From an uncultured bacterium (lineage in GTDB: Bacteria > Cyanobacteriota > Vampirovibrionia > Obscuribacterales > Obscuribacteraceae), in contig CAILLX010000016.1 in the NCBI GenBank assembly GCA_903835185.1, positions 1 to 64,000 of the forward strand: a stretch of 64,000 nt of DNA, written 5' to 3'. A program made the translations under genes and the position numbers. Under the pieces are notes generated by a model. It saw only the letters and a list, made by a program, of their open reading frames with translations, ran no database searches and was not told where the DNA came from. Below, in pieces: positions 55,301 to 64,000 of the stretch. Position 1 is the first letter of the stretch; each line of letters begins with the position of its first letter.

Positions 55301-58300
55301 CAGTTGCTGATCTCTCCGGCAATGGAGTTGCCGGACCATACAACGTGACACTCAATGCGGGTGGCAGTGTGGATATTCTTGGGAACATGAGCACATACAG
55401 CTCTGGTAATGCGGGTGCAGTGACACTAACGGCAGGCTCCGGCATTTCTACTGGCTATATTATGTCGTATACCGGTAGGGGTAGTGGCGGTGCAGTGACA
55501 CTAACGGCAGGTTCCAGCATTTCTACTGGTTATATTAACTCGGCTTCCACTAGGGGTAGTGGCGGTGCAGTGACAGTAACGGCAGGCTCCGGCATTTCTA
55601 CAGGTTATATTCAATCGTATACCAATAGTGGTAGTGGCGGTGCAGTGACAGTAACGGCAGGCTCCATCATTTCTACTGGCTCTATTGATTCGTATTCAGG
55701 TAGTGGTAATGGGGGTGCAGTGACAGTAACGGCAGGCTCCGGCATTTCTACAGGTTATATTCAAGCGTATACCGATAGTGGTAATGGGGGTGCAGTGACA
55801 GTAATGGCAGGCTCCGGCATTGTTACTGGTATTATTGACTCGGATTCCGGTAGTGGTAATGGGGCTGCAGTGACACTAACGGCAGGCTCCGGCATTTCTA
55901 CTGGTTATATTTACTCGGAGTCCAGTAATAGTGGTAATGGGGGTGCAGTGGCACTAACGGCAGGCTCCGGCATTTCTACTGGTAATATTTTCTCGTATGG
56001 TACTACTGTCGGAGGAAGCGTTGAATTAGTTAGTTTGCAAGGCAGTATAGCAATTGGTGGGGGTGTGTTCACATACTCGAATGCAACCATTGTGGGCGAC
56101 ATATCTGGGTCTGTGGCATTAGAAGCATTCGGCACAATTGCTGTGGGTGGCATCACCACGTATACCAGTGGATCATCATCCTTGGCTGGTAATGTTTTTG
56201 TTTCTTCCGGTGCGACTTCAGGACTTGCTGTTTCTACCGGTCCTATCGATACAAGTGCTGCAACAGGTAGTACAGTTGGTCAAATATTTTTGGGTGCTAA
56301 TGTTTCAGGCACTAATGGGCCCCAATCTGCTGGGAATTCCAATATATCCTTTACTAAGTTAAGCTTAAAGACAGTGCCTACACCCACAAACGCCTATTTA
56401 TTCTATACCTTCAGTCCTTCGTCGATCACGTCAGACACAACGATAACCGTAACACCAAGTTCTGTAACCATATTGCCTGGCATTTATATTGGCGTTGGCA
56501 GTTTAGCAACTCCAGTAACGTTGACGCTGGCTCTAGGAGGAGACAGTCGAACATTAGTGCCGATAGCCAGCTCGGGTGGCATTTATATATCAAGCTTTAC
56601 TGCTAACAATCCAGGAGGTGGAGCCCAAAACAACGGCTATAGTGTGTCTCTTGTTAGTGGGACAACAAGCGGAATTAGCTTAAGTGGAAGCATAAGCACC
56701 AACCCTTACAGTACAGGTACTGCCGGCAATGTATATTTGGCATCGATAGGAACAGGCTCAATAAGTCAATCATCCGGTTCAATCTCCGGATGTGCGCTCA
56801 GTCTATTTACAACTGGTGGCAATATTGGTGCCAATGGTAGTCCAATTCAAACTTCTGCAGGGACATTATCAGTGGCTACAACTGGATCTGGCAACGTGTA
56901 TATTGCTGACAGTAGTAACACAGTGGTTAATGTGGCTGAAGCCGGTTTGTTATCTGGAACACTTAGCCTGAGTGTAGCTGGAAATATGGTTGTGTCCGGT
57001 TTGCTTGCAGGTTATACGATTAACCTTTCCTGGGGTACTGGTGCCCTTGGTTCTTTGGTTACACCATTTCAAATTGGTGCCGTTAATTTATCAGTCTCTA
57101 CCACGTCAGCTAATGTGTACCTTAAATGTTTAAATGCAACTGCTACTTCAACAATTAGCACTTCTACAATTGGTGGCAGTTTCTTTGTCTTAGGGAGTAG
57201 CAATATCAATGTTACAGGAAGTATATCGACTACTGGTGGTGGCAACATAACGCTCACTGCCGCCACGATCAATGTCAATTCTGGAGGTGGAGTGTCAGCC
57301 TCTGGCACGACAGCACTTAATGCCGCCACCCTTGCTATCTATAGCGGAGCTACCGACATTGGCAGCTCCTGCACGGTGGACACTACTGCGAGCAGCATCT
57401 CATCTGCGTCACGCAACAGCGTCGCACTTACCGATTCGGCCAGTACTGTTGCACTTACGTCTGTGTCCACTGCTTCTGGCAAGGTCTTCCAGCTAGCAGA
57501 CGGCTCAGGAACGATCAATGTTAATGGAGGTATCTCGGGTGCAGGCAACACAACGCTCACTGCCTCTACCATTAATGTCAATGCTACAGCAGTCACTGCC
57601 AGTGGTACTACCACATTTAATGCCAGTGAGTTGTTTATCTCCAGTTCTGCTACTGGTGATATTGGCAGTAGCAGCAACTTTGTCCACACCAATGCTGTCA
57701 CCATTTCATCAAACTCCAATTTTAACGTCTACCTTATAGATACAGCTACTAACACCACAATTAGTGCTTTATCTACTGCCTTATCCAAAGCATTTCAACT
57801 AAGTGACAACTCAGGCACAATCGACATAGGCGGGGGTATTTCAGGTGCCGGCAGCGTAATACTTAGTGGAACAGCTATAAATGTCAATGCTGTGATTGTG
57901 TTGACAACTGGCACTTTGGCACTTAATGCCACCACGCTTACTATTTCGCATGACATAACCGTCAATGACGGGATTACATTAACGACTACTGGCACAGGTA
58001 CCATGTCGGGGACTGGGATACTAATATCAACCGGGTCTTTGTCGCTCAATGCCGGTACAGGTACAGTTGCTGTAAACACAGATGTTGCAACCTTGAATGT
58101 GAATGCAAGGGGTTCTGTGCAAGTCACACAAGGTACAACAGCACTAACACTTGGAACAATAGCAGGCACCCCATCATCGCTAACAATCAATGCAGGAGGC
58201 TCCATAGGTTTAACAAGTTCGGTTAACATAGGGGGCGGTTCAGTAAATCTGACGAGCGGCAGTGCTCAGAATATAGACACGAGTAGTTACACGCTGACGG

Positions 58301-61300
58301 CAAACGGTGGTATCACACTTTGTGTGAGCGGTGGCGGACAGATTTCCGGCTTGCTTTCAACAACTGGCGTCCTGACATTGACAACCGGCAGCCAAGCAGT
58401 GACCATTGCATCTGCAACAGGTATAGATGATGGTGGCAGCATAACGCTACAAGTCCAGCCAAGCGCCTTGACGATTATTACGTCGAATACAGGTGTGTCA
58501 GCAATTACAACATCTGGATCTGGTCCGGTAAGTTTTGGCTCAGCAGCATTGCAGCTGAGCGCACTGTCGGGATCAATAGCTATTTTGGACGACATAACTG
58601 CCAACGGCGGCATTACACTAATAACAGCAGGTTCCGGGACCATAACAGGAGGTACGTTATTCTCAACTGGCTTACTTTCGCTAAATGCCGGAGTTGGGGC
58701 AATTAGTGTAAGCAGTAATGTCTCAACCTTAAACGTGCATTCAAACGGTTCTGTTCAGTTGATCCAAGGGAGTGCTACTTTAAATATAGCTTCAGTGGCA
58801 GGGACACCGTCATCCTTAAGTATTACGGCTGACGGCTCGATTACAATGGCTAGCACAATTACAGTCGGCTCACTAAGCTTTACTGCTGCAAACATTTCAA
58901 TGTCCGGTGGCACAATGACTGCCGGCTCAGTTAATTTACATACCCAAGCGTCAATTAGTTGCGTCGACACTGGCATTTCCATTGTCGGAGGCACAATTAC
59001 TGCGGGTTCCATCAATCTACTCACAACAAACGCACCAATTGTCTTAGGCAATGTAACAGCTAGTTCATCTCTGCTGGCTACATCTGGTGCAATTAGCATA
59101 GTTGCCAATGGTGCGCACAATGGCACAGTCAGCATAGGCAGTGGTAGCAGTCCCGGGAGTGGTACTACAATCACAGCAACAGGCAATATTGTTATTGCAG
59201 GAGAAGCAGGAGTAAATATAAACAATGGGACGCAAGGCAACGGAACCGTTTCAATTCATGCAGGCTCCTTCGTTGATCCATCCTATAATCCAGGCAGCAA
59301 CCCTGTTGCTGCAAATACAGTAGCTACAAATGGTGTTGTGGTTATTACAAGTTATTATGCCGACAGTACGGACGGTAAGTTTGCAGATTCACAATATGGT
59401 ACAGGCGATTTGAATTTTGGTTCTAACATAGCAATTACTGCAATAGGAGGAGCGACAATAAATGGTGTTGATGGCAGCCCGGTACCAGGCAATGTGAGTA
59501 TGGGGAGCGGACATGACATTAATATGACAGGCAGTCCGACTAATATTTATGCTTACGGAGGCGACGTATTGATTGGTGCTGCCGAGAGTATTGGTTTGGG
59601 GACTTCCACTGTGTTATCGTTTGCGAAACATGATGACAATACAGGTTCATCAACAATCATAGGAGGGAATGTTGCAATTATTTCGGATAGTCCTGGGGTA
59701 AATGTTGCACAAGTGCTATCGAATTTATATCACACAGGTGCTGAATATAATGAAGTACTTGTTCCATCGTATGACACAACAGGTACTATCGATAATCCTG
59801 ACACACACCTAGTAGGTGTAGTCTATAGTAGTGTTAGGCTGAACGGTGTGTTGGGCGATCCAAGCAGCAGATTGGATTTGCTTACAGATAAGAACTACAA
59901 AGGCTTAACAGACAGGGTAAAAGGGCTTCTTTATATAAGTTCGGGAACACAAGACCCAAGTTCGTTGAGCTTAAGTAATGCTGGTTTCGGTGCGCAGCAA
60001 GGGCAGCACCCTAATCTACCACCAGCTCCACCGCCGGTGCCGCCTTCTGGTGGGACATCTACAGGTGGTGTATTAACCATCAGCAATACCACGAGTGTGA
60101 CTGTACCTTTTGTAAATCTCTCAAGCAGCACAACAGTTGAGTCCAATAACAACACTACATTAGCTGGACCAAGGAATATAGCAACTCTTGCAGCATTATC
60201 AAATATTATTGACCATGACTGGCCTTTAGGAGGACAAGTCACGAAAATTAGCTTACATGGAGAAGCCTTACTGCCGCAGTCAGATGCAGATGGTAATAGT
60301 AGTGCTGGCAAGAATTACACTAAAGCTATTGAAGAGACAATAGATGAAGGTGGATCTACAGGCAACAAGTTACCGAATGCTTTGGGATTACTAAACGCTG
60401 CAAAAGGCACTGAGGTGGGGCGTTCTAATACTTCCAGCAATCTCATTCACACAGATGGCTCAGCTAATCAAAGAGGCGAGTCACTTGGAGGTATTGTGCA
60501 GGTAGGTGTGATGCATCATGATTTTGTTTTGTTTACACGTCCCAATCAGCTAATGACTGGCTTAAGTAATTGCAATAACAACGATGGGCTTGTAATTACA
60601 GGAATTCCAGGCACTGTAGTGAGTAATGATAAAGGGTATGTTGTCTTGCATTCTGGAAGGTTGCTCGTTGACACAGGTTCTAAAGGCTTTGTGCTGTGCA
60701 CTTCCTCAACAAAGATTATGATTGGTTGTCAGGCAACAGTTATTATCGACACACAACCAGGCAAATCAGTGCTGGTAATGTCGCTGGCTGGCAAACCGGA
60801 TGCTTTGACTACTGTCAGTACAGGGCAAGGAGAAGAGATTTCGCTAAAACCAGGCGAGGAGTTGTTGGTAGGGCAGCACATAGAGAAGATAGCTTTCTCG
60901 TTGGCGAGTTATGATCACCATCAGGCAAGTATTGCCAGTGTTTCAGTCAGCGTGGGCGGCGCTCAAGCGCGGGTTCTCAATCATGTGTTCCCGGCTATCT
61001 CTTTGAAGACTGAACAACATTATCGTTCAAGCATGCTGAATCGCTTGAACACTCTGGCAGTTAAGCAGGTTTCTGCACGTACTGGTGGAAGCACTGCAGC
61101 CAGAATCCTGTCGGATACCAATACGCAGTTTCAACTTGTCAAACCAAACGTTATTAGTATTACAAAGGGTAAGATCTTTATTGATACGCCAGAAGACATT
61201 GTGGTCGACAGTTTGCTCGGACAAGCTGTTGCGCTCAAAGGAGCCTGTGTTGCAGTAGATGTTCAGGCAGGTCAAATGCGTATTCAGGCTCTTGCTGGTC

Positions 61301-61641
61301 CTGGACTTGTCTTTGCTGTTGCCGGCAACCGCAAAATTGCGCTTCCTCCTGGTCATGAAGTTGTAATCAGCGATAGCAAAACTTCTGACGTTTTGCCAAC
61401 AGACGGTGTCGGAAGAAGGCGACTATTCGAATGTGTCGTGAACAATCGGTTGGACTTGGTCTTTGATGATTTTTCAATAGTTTCATTTATTAAGAACGCT
61501 TCTCATCTTGCAGCTATCAGACAGCCAATTTGTTCATATGACCGGTCATTGCAACAGCAGCTTTTGAAATGTGCAGCCGTTGTCCAGCAAGTCACAGCAT
61601 ACAAAGGCCCATACAGCGCTTTTGTAGAGGGTCATCAATGA
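52390..61641 (+). CDS. Giant filamentous-hemagglutinin-like surface protein with FecR-like C-terminal modules
   Basis: A 3083-residue exported protein. The signal peptide ends near CLAQALAQ, and a His-rich stretch follows (eight His between 39 and 70). Residues about 75-2530 are Gly/Ser/Thr/Asn-rich short beta strands (SINVGG-, TLTAGS-type), predicting a very long beta-solenoid like hemagglutinin adhesins. An 8-copy 25-residue repeat covers about 1009-1209. A Pro-rich hinge (about 2540-2556) leads to two FecR-like beta modules (about 2707-2835 and 2917-2994). No canonical TPS domain or autotransporter barrel was seen. Probably an adhesin or surface fibre. Base use appears more AT-rich than in the neighbours. 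Confidence 0.82.
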   Translation: MVGKHLRLVAIILAVIFFANMHVCLAQALAQGVQSIPNHHHHAAQGTANQLSGNEQSSHLHSFNQISHNHRRSINLDLTSVNATIQPNHLTNPVSILVGNSPVAVTQSSLLTPAQMIAVHQIVRTGQQTIQLSAQGNAVGGSFVIGSHLANSLNTLVIPAGVTAIDRLTSSSALNLTGNLTNAGYLYVVSTNPAFTTATISAANIINQQGALLSSVLPAGGLPGITSAVANLSLNLNAINNIVNAGIIRSAGALTITAGGSIINALPAGVTGVAPILQALNNLTLISGAGNIVNSGAISSFSANINIASQAAQNIVINNVGGTLAALHGAINLRDMLTAELADISINGGNLSAEALNLFGRSMNVNVGEINGALNMTGSTAHVTAATPNLILGNMCLTGDPTYYNTGGAVTIASALNYSGQNLAIVANTNILTASGVGAINTSSSSANGGNITLIAGASFSTSGSTGNQGPNTTSTLTLSNGSSTGGYIDLTGGTGNGTPGGTPITSLTSRSTQTNGTGGNINLVSFAGTGTNTGAIVLPTSSTITTGGNGSGTNGNVLILSGRTSATGSDTAIITGAIDISGGKSSTGTIKIQNATPATGAAGMTITNGAVNGAFYTQAGQLGSITTGAITSGGADVTLAGGSYSTAGSITTASSTSSGGSVLVFTNNGVSTAAIDTSSTGGGTGGSAVILTGNSGNAATLTVGQINTSGASGGLVELVNSAANTASIDLTVGSTITTDATGLNGIAGSVALVASGAISASNAISAQATANSSSTQAMGGSIFISSGGTGSTAITAGTINTSASNNGSGDKAGNIILLSATASSGNNPSNITASSSNFTQTGGTAGMYLVYGLSGASSTLPTSLNVTPTASINIRPGGYQAASSSYIALTINTGGDTQLVAPINIGAGGTSLYLSTISQASGVESVSIVLAGGLTTNGVITVAARNVGIYTKGIVTIGGALSLSSPLSLTVADLSGNGVAGPYNVTLNAGGSVDILGNMSTYSSGNAGAVTLTAGSGISTGYIMSYTGRGSGGAVTLTAGSSISTGYINSASTRGSGGAVTVTAGSGISTGYIQSYTNSGSGGAVTVTAGSIISTGSIDSYSGSGNGGAVTVTAGSGISTGYIQAYTDSGNGGAVTVMAGSGIVTGIIDSDSGSGNGAAVTLTAGSGISTGYIYSESSNSGNGGAVALTAGSGISTGNIFSYGTTVGGSVELVSLQGSIAIGGGVFTYSNATIVGDISGSVALEAFGTIAVGGITTYTSGSSSLAGNVFVSSGATSGLAVSTGPIDTSAATGSTVGQIFLGANVSGTNGPQSAGNSNISFTKLSLKTVPTPTNAYLFYTFSPSSITSDTTITVTPSSVTILPGIYIGVGSLATPVTLTLALGGDSRTLVPIASSGGIYISSFTANNPGGGAQNNGYSVSLVSGTTSGISLSGSISTNPYSTGTAGNVYLASIGTGSISQSSGSISGCALSLFTTGGNIGANGSPIQTSAGTLSVATTGSGNVYIADSSNTVVNVAEAGLLSGTLSLSVAGNMVVSGLLAGYTINLSWGTGALGSLVTPFQIGAVNLSVSTTSANVYLKCLNATATSTISTSTIGGSFFVLGSSNINVTGSISTTGGGNITLTAATINVNSGGGVSASGTTALNAATLAIYSGATDIGSSCTVDTTASSISSASRNSVALTDSASTVALTSVSTASGKVFQLADGSGTINVNGGISGAGNTTLTASTINVNATAVTASGTTTFNASELFISSSATGDIGSSSNFVHTNAVTISSNSNFNVYLIDTATNTTISALSTALSKAFQLSDNSGTIDIGGGISGAGSVILSGTAINVNAVIVLTTGTLALNATTLTISHDITVNDGITLTTTGTGTMSGTGILISTGSLSLNAGTGTVAVNTDVATLNVNARGSVQVTQGTTALTLGTIAGTPSSLTINAGGSIGLTSSVNIGGGSVNLTSGSAQNIDTSSYTLTANGGITLCVSGGGQISGLLSTTGVLTLTTGSQAVTIASATGIDDGGSITLQVQPSALTIITSNTGVSAITTSGSGPVSFGSAALQLSALSGSIAILDDITANGGITLITAGSGTITGGTLFSTGLLSLNAGVGAISVSSNVSTLNVHSNGSVQLIQGSATLNIASVAGTPSSLSITADGSITMASTITVGSLSFTAANISMSGGTMTAGSVNLHTQASISCVDTGISIVGGTITAGSINLLTTNAPIVLGNVTASSSLLATSGAISIVANGAHNGTVSIGSGSSPGSGTTITATGNIVIAGEAGVNINNGTQGNGTVSIHAGSFVDPSYNPGSNPVAANTVATNGVVVITSYYADSTDGKFADSQYGTGDLNFGSNIAITAIGGATINGVDGSPVPGNVSMGSGHDINMTGSPTNIYAYGGDVLIGAAESIGLGTSTVLSFAKHDDNTGSSTIIGGNVAIISDSPGVNVAQVLSNLYHTGAEYNEVLVPSYDTTGTIDNPDTHLVGVVYSSVRLNGVLGDPSSRLDLLTDKNYKGLTDRVKGLLYISSGTQDPSSLSLSNAGFGAQQGQHPNLPPAPPPVPPSGGTSTGGVLTISNTTSVTVPFVNLSSSTTVESNNNTTLAGPRNIATLAALSNIIDHDWPLGGQVTKISLHGEALLPQSDADGNSSAGKNYTKAIEETIDEGGSTGNKLPNALGLLNAAKGTEVGRSNTSSNLIHTDGSANQRGESLGGIVQVGVMHHDFVLFTRPNQLMTGLSNCNNNDGLVITGIPGTVVSNDKGYVVLHSGRLLVDTGSKGFVLCTSSTKIMIGCQATVIIDTQPGKSVLVMSLAGKPDALTTVSTGQGEEISLKPGEELLVGQHIEKIAFSLASYDHHQASIASVSVSVGGAQARVLNHVFPAISLKTEQHYRSSMLNRLNTLAVKQVSARTGGSTAARILSDTNTQFQLVKPNVISITKGKIFIDTPEDIVVDSLLGQAVALKGACVAVDVQAGQMRIQALAGPGLVFAVAGNRKIALPPGHEVVISDSKTSDVLPTDGVGRRRLFECVVNNRLDLVFDDFSIVSFIKNASHLAAIRQPICSYDRSLQQQLLKCAAVVQQVTAYKGPYSAFVEGHQ
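55414..56016 (+). repeat. 75-bp tandem repeat array inside the surface-protein gene
   Basis: Eight in-frame units start at 55414, 55489, 55564, 55639, 55714, 55789, 55864 and 55942. All are 75 bp except the seventh, which is 78 bp. Each encodes a 25-residue unit of the form GGAVTLTAGSGISTGYI plus a variable Ser/Tyr-rich end. The first 17 residues are nearly constant and the last eight vary. Confidence 0.95.
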
Positions 61642-61820
61642 ACGAGTATTCCCCCTTGTCATGATTTGTCTTGGCGCACGCGGAATCCCTGCAATCAGAC
61701 AGTGGAGATTGTATTTGTCTGGCAGGTGATGTACTTTGTTGAGCTGGTGTAGCTGTAGAGCTGCCAGGTTGCCAAAGAGATTGGCTTGTGTAAATGTTTA
61801 ATTGGGCAAGGAGAGCGTAG

Positions 61821-63308
61821 ATGACTATCCTGACTGGAGTTCCACTTAAGAGTGTTCTTTGTTTGTTGGCAACTGCACTGGTGTCCGGCGGCAGTGCTTG
61901 CCTGGCTAGCGAGGTGGTATCGGCTGCGAATGAGTCGCAGGGGGTTAGTCTGACCATCTATAACCAGAATTTCGGATTAGTGCGCGATGTTCGCCAGGTG
62001 GAGCTGACAGAAGGAAGAAATCTGCTTCAGTTTCAAGATGTGGCAGCACAGATTGATCCGACAACGGTAAGTTTTTCTTCTCTTACTGCACCAAATGCAG
62101 TGACGGTTCGTGAGCAGAATTATCAATACGATCTTATCAACCCTGAGACTATACTCAGCAAATCAATAGGCAAAAACGCCAAGTTCCGCCGTCTTACAGC
62201 CTCCGGACAGATTGAGGAGCTTTCAGGAGTGCTGCTCAATGCACCGCAAGTATCTGTTGCTGACACTGCGGGCAATGTTTCCGAACGCACACAAGGTTTG
62301 GTTCTCAAGACAGCTTCCGGTGTTGTGCTTAACCCGGCAGGTGATATCGAGCTTGCTGAGATCCCCGCTGGACTGGTATCCAAACCATCGCTAGTGTGGA
62401 AGCTGGATGTGAGTAAGGGTGGGCGGCATAAGACCGAAATCTCTTATCAAACTGGCGGACTCAACTGGCGTTGTGACTATGTGACCGTCTTAAATGCTGA
62501 CGATACTAAGATGGACCTGACCTCCTGGGTGACTCTGGACAATAAGAGCGGGGCAACCTATAAGGATGCTGCTCTTAAGCTTCTTGCCGGTGATGTTCAC
62601 CGCATTGTTCCCAGACCACACCTAATGAGTGCTATGCGAATGGCTTGTGCGCCAGGAGGTGCAGAACCGCAGTTTACTGAAAAGGCGTTTGCCGAATATC
62701 ACCTTTACACTCTGGCCGGCAAAACGAATGTAAATAACAATGAGACTAAACAGATGACCTTGTTTGCTGCCGACAACGTGCCGACAAGAAAGCTGTTTAT
62801 CTTTGAACCCGAGGCGTCAAATTATGTCTGGGGCGACTGGTTACCGCCCAACCGGGACAGCAACAAAGTTGCTGTTAAGCTGGAACTCGAGAATAAACAA
62901 GCCAATCATCTGGGGTTGCCGATGCCTAAAGGTAAGGTTCGTGTATACAAGCACGATGATGATGGTTCGCTACAGTTTATCGGTGAAGATATGATAGACC
63001 ATACTCCCCGGGACGAAAAGTTGCGCATATATATTGGCGATGCTTTTGACCTGGTTGGCGAGCATAAGCAGGTCAATATGCAACGGGTTTCTGATCGAGT
63101 GCAACGTTTCTCTTACGAGATAAGCTTGCGCAATCACAAAGACAATGATGTGACTATTACAGCCGTAGAACACTCCTGGGGACAGTGGAAAATTCTTAAC
63201 TCCAGCCAGACGTACACAAAGAAGGACTCAAAGACTTTTGAGTTTGCTGTGACTGTTCCAGCTCGCGGTGAGGGAAAGGTCACTTATGATATTGAAGTGC
63301 GGAACTGA
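61821..63308 (+). CDS. DUF4139 domain-containing secreted protein
   Basis: A signal peptide ends near ACLASE. The body matches DUF4139 proteins: VSLTIYNQNFGLVRDVRQVEL near the start, the YQTGGLNWRCDY segment, LDNKSGATYKDAALKLLAGDV, LGLPMPKGKVRVYK, and the closing beta-rich domain with a WGQWKI stretch. Such proteins are exported, with unknown function. Start ATG has AAGGAG seven bases upstream. It follows the giant surface protein by 179 bp on the same strand and converges with the last gene, leaving three bases between stops. Confidence 0.85.
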   Translation: MTILTGVPLKSVLCLLATALVSGGSACLASEVVSAANESQGVSLTIYNQNFGLVRDVRQVELTEGRNLLQFQDVAAQIDPTTVSFSSLTAPNAVTVREQNYQYDLINPETILSKSIGKNAKFRRLTASGQIEELSGVLLNAPQVSVADTAGNVSERTQGLVLKTASGVVLNPAGDIELAEIPAGLVSKPSLVWKLDVSKGGRHKTEISYQTGGLNWRCDYVTVLNADDTKMDLTSWVTLDNKSGATYKDAALKLLAGDVHRIVPRPHLMSAMRMACAPGGAEPQFTEKAFAEYHLYTLAGKTNVNNNETKQMTLFAADNVPTRKLFIFEPEASNYVWGDWLPPNRDSNKVAVKLELENKQANHLGLPMPKGKVRVYKHDDDGSLQFIGEDMIDHTPRDEKLRIYIGDAFDLVGEHKQVNMQRVSDRVQRFSYEISLRNHKDNDVTITAVEHSWGQWKILNSSQTYTKKDSKTFEFAVTVPARGEGKVTYDIEVRN

Positions 63309-63311
63309 TTG

Positions 63312-64000
63312 CTAAGGTTCCAGATCTTTCATCGTCTTGTCTTCGGCGCTTGCCGGAGCGCTGCTCCTGCCTGCTTCTGGTGGCTGCGGGGTGCCAGGAG
63401 TGGTTGTGGTGCCTGCTGGCGGAGCAGGTGATGGAGCCTTTTGTATCTGTGGCACTGCTGCTGGAGCTGGCTGTGGTGTGGCTGCCGCAGCAGAGTTCTT
63501 TCTTGTTTCCGGAACTTTCTTGGTTGACGGGGTAGCTGTTCCTATCGGATAACTCTTGTATAGAGTTCCTGATATATAGGTGCGAAATTCAGTCGAACCA
63601 TTCTCCTTGACTGCAACTGGTGCAGTGACGCTAAACTGCTTACTGCCGTTTGCTTGCAACGGCGGCTCAAACTCGTCAATAATCCGCTGCTCTTTCTCCC
63701 AGATGACATGACTGGTGGCTGTATCAACCAACTCCACTCTGGCGACTAAAGAAAGAATTGGCTGTGACCCTGGGTTATAGACTTCGCCACTTAAAGAGGT
63801 TCTGTGTGTTGCCTGCACAACGGCAACAGTGACATTTTTCAAAACAACAGGCGGGACAGTCAGCTTAGGATCGTAGTTGCGCGCCTCTTGCAGGTAACCT
63901 AGTCCAGTTTGAGCGTCTCCAGCTTCAAGCAGCTGTTTGCCACGTTTGACCATTAATGTTGCTAGCTTGCCGTCCAGAAGCGGATCTTTGACTTGCAGCT
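63312..64000 (-). CDS. Partial TPR-like protein with beta domain and Pro/Ala-rich tail (5' end outside window)
   Basis: The frame stays open to the window edge, so the ATG at 63953 is probably internal. The visible part begins with a TPR-like helical pair (GKQLLEAGDAQTGLGYLQEA), then a beta-sandwich-like domain (about 40-125 of the visible part) with LVARVELVDTATSHVIWEKE, and ends in an 80-residue Pro/Ala/Thr-rich tail. The beta domain resembles FxLYD-type domains of secreted proteins. The missing N-terminus may carry a signal or membrane segment. Confidence 0.65.
   Translation of the reverse strand, partial: LQVKDPLLDGKLATLMVKRGKQLLEAGDAQTGLGYLQEARNYDPKLTVPPVVLKNVTVAVVQATHRTSLSGEVYNPGSQPILSLVARVELVDTATSHVIWEKEQRIIDEFEPPLQANGSKQFSVTAPVAVKENGSTEFRTYISGTLYKSYPIGTATPSTKKVPETRKNSAAAATPQPAPAAVPQIQKAPSPAPPAGTTTTPGTPQPPEAGRSSAPASAEDKTMKDLEP

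Noticed and set aside
55414-56016. Regular repeats considered as a CRISPR array
   Set aside because: Units are directly adjacent, in frame and translated; the variable 25 bp are codon-conserved, not unrelated spacers.
53000-59250. Many long minus-strand open frames (up to 251 codons) inside the giant gene
   Set aside because: They run in register with the sense codons over low-complexity Gly/Thr/Ser repeats, have Pro/Val/Ala-rich translations and no ribosome-binding sites; they are shadows.

Overview
The window looks like a chromosomal segment of a Gram-negative (diderm), non-photosynthetic bacterium related to Cyanobacteria, most like the Melainabacteria/Obscuribacterales group. This is inferred from gene content, not from a search. 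The cues are an outer membrane made by an Omp85 protein with three POTRA domains, Skp, LpxD and LpxC; many secreted tetratricopeptide (TPR) proteins; two Ser/Thr protein kinases with zinc ribbons; a DUF445 membrane protein; a long RNase E/G; and no photosynthesis genes. Base composition is near balanced. GTG and TTG starts are common. No tRNA, rRNA, CRISPR array, insertion sequence or phage gene was seen.

Layout. 1-15.6 kb: a TPR lipoprotein, hemW, a zinc-ribbon kinase, a family-4 uracil-DNA glycosylase with a small partner, murI next to an AMIN-type cell-wall amidase, a K+-independent proton-pumping pyrophosphatase (hppA), mtnA, a membrane-anchored coiled-coil protein, an OmpR-type regulator with a degenerate receiver, and ftsZ. 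15.6-24.3 kb: two secreted TPR proteins, a DUF445 protein, uvrA, a fur-feoA pair and an S1-domain protein. 24.3-33.4 kb: a leftward operon of radical-SAM/DUF2344 fusion, RNase E/G and a nucleotidyltransferase-fold protein, then a small orphan and a YmdB-type phosphodiesterase with a PHP phosphoesterase. 33.4-46.9 kb: a coiled-coil membrane protein, Hsp20, an amino-acid permease, a 1471-residue S55-type peptidase with a propeller and Ig-like tail, several small secreted proteins, a second zinc-ribbon kinase and tmk. 47-52 kb: outer-membrane biogenesis (bamA, skp, lpxD, lpxC). 52.4-61.6 kb: one giant 3083-residue surface protein. 61.8-64 kb: a DUF4139 protein and a gene cut by the window edge.

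Many genes serve the envelope. MurI and the amidase make and remodel peptidoglycan and FtsZ directs division. LpxD/LpxC make lipid A, while BamA/Skp insert outer-membrane proteins. The giant repeat protein is probably displayed at the surface. Strong intrinsic terminators follow the first TPR gene, ftsZ and skp. The points most worth a second look are the phospho-dead-looking response regulator, the giant adhesin with a 75-bp repeat array and two FecR-like C-terminal modules, the S55 peptidase with its Ser and His motifs in reversed order, and structured intergenic DNA near 13.1-13.2 kb and 49.3-49.4 kb.
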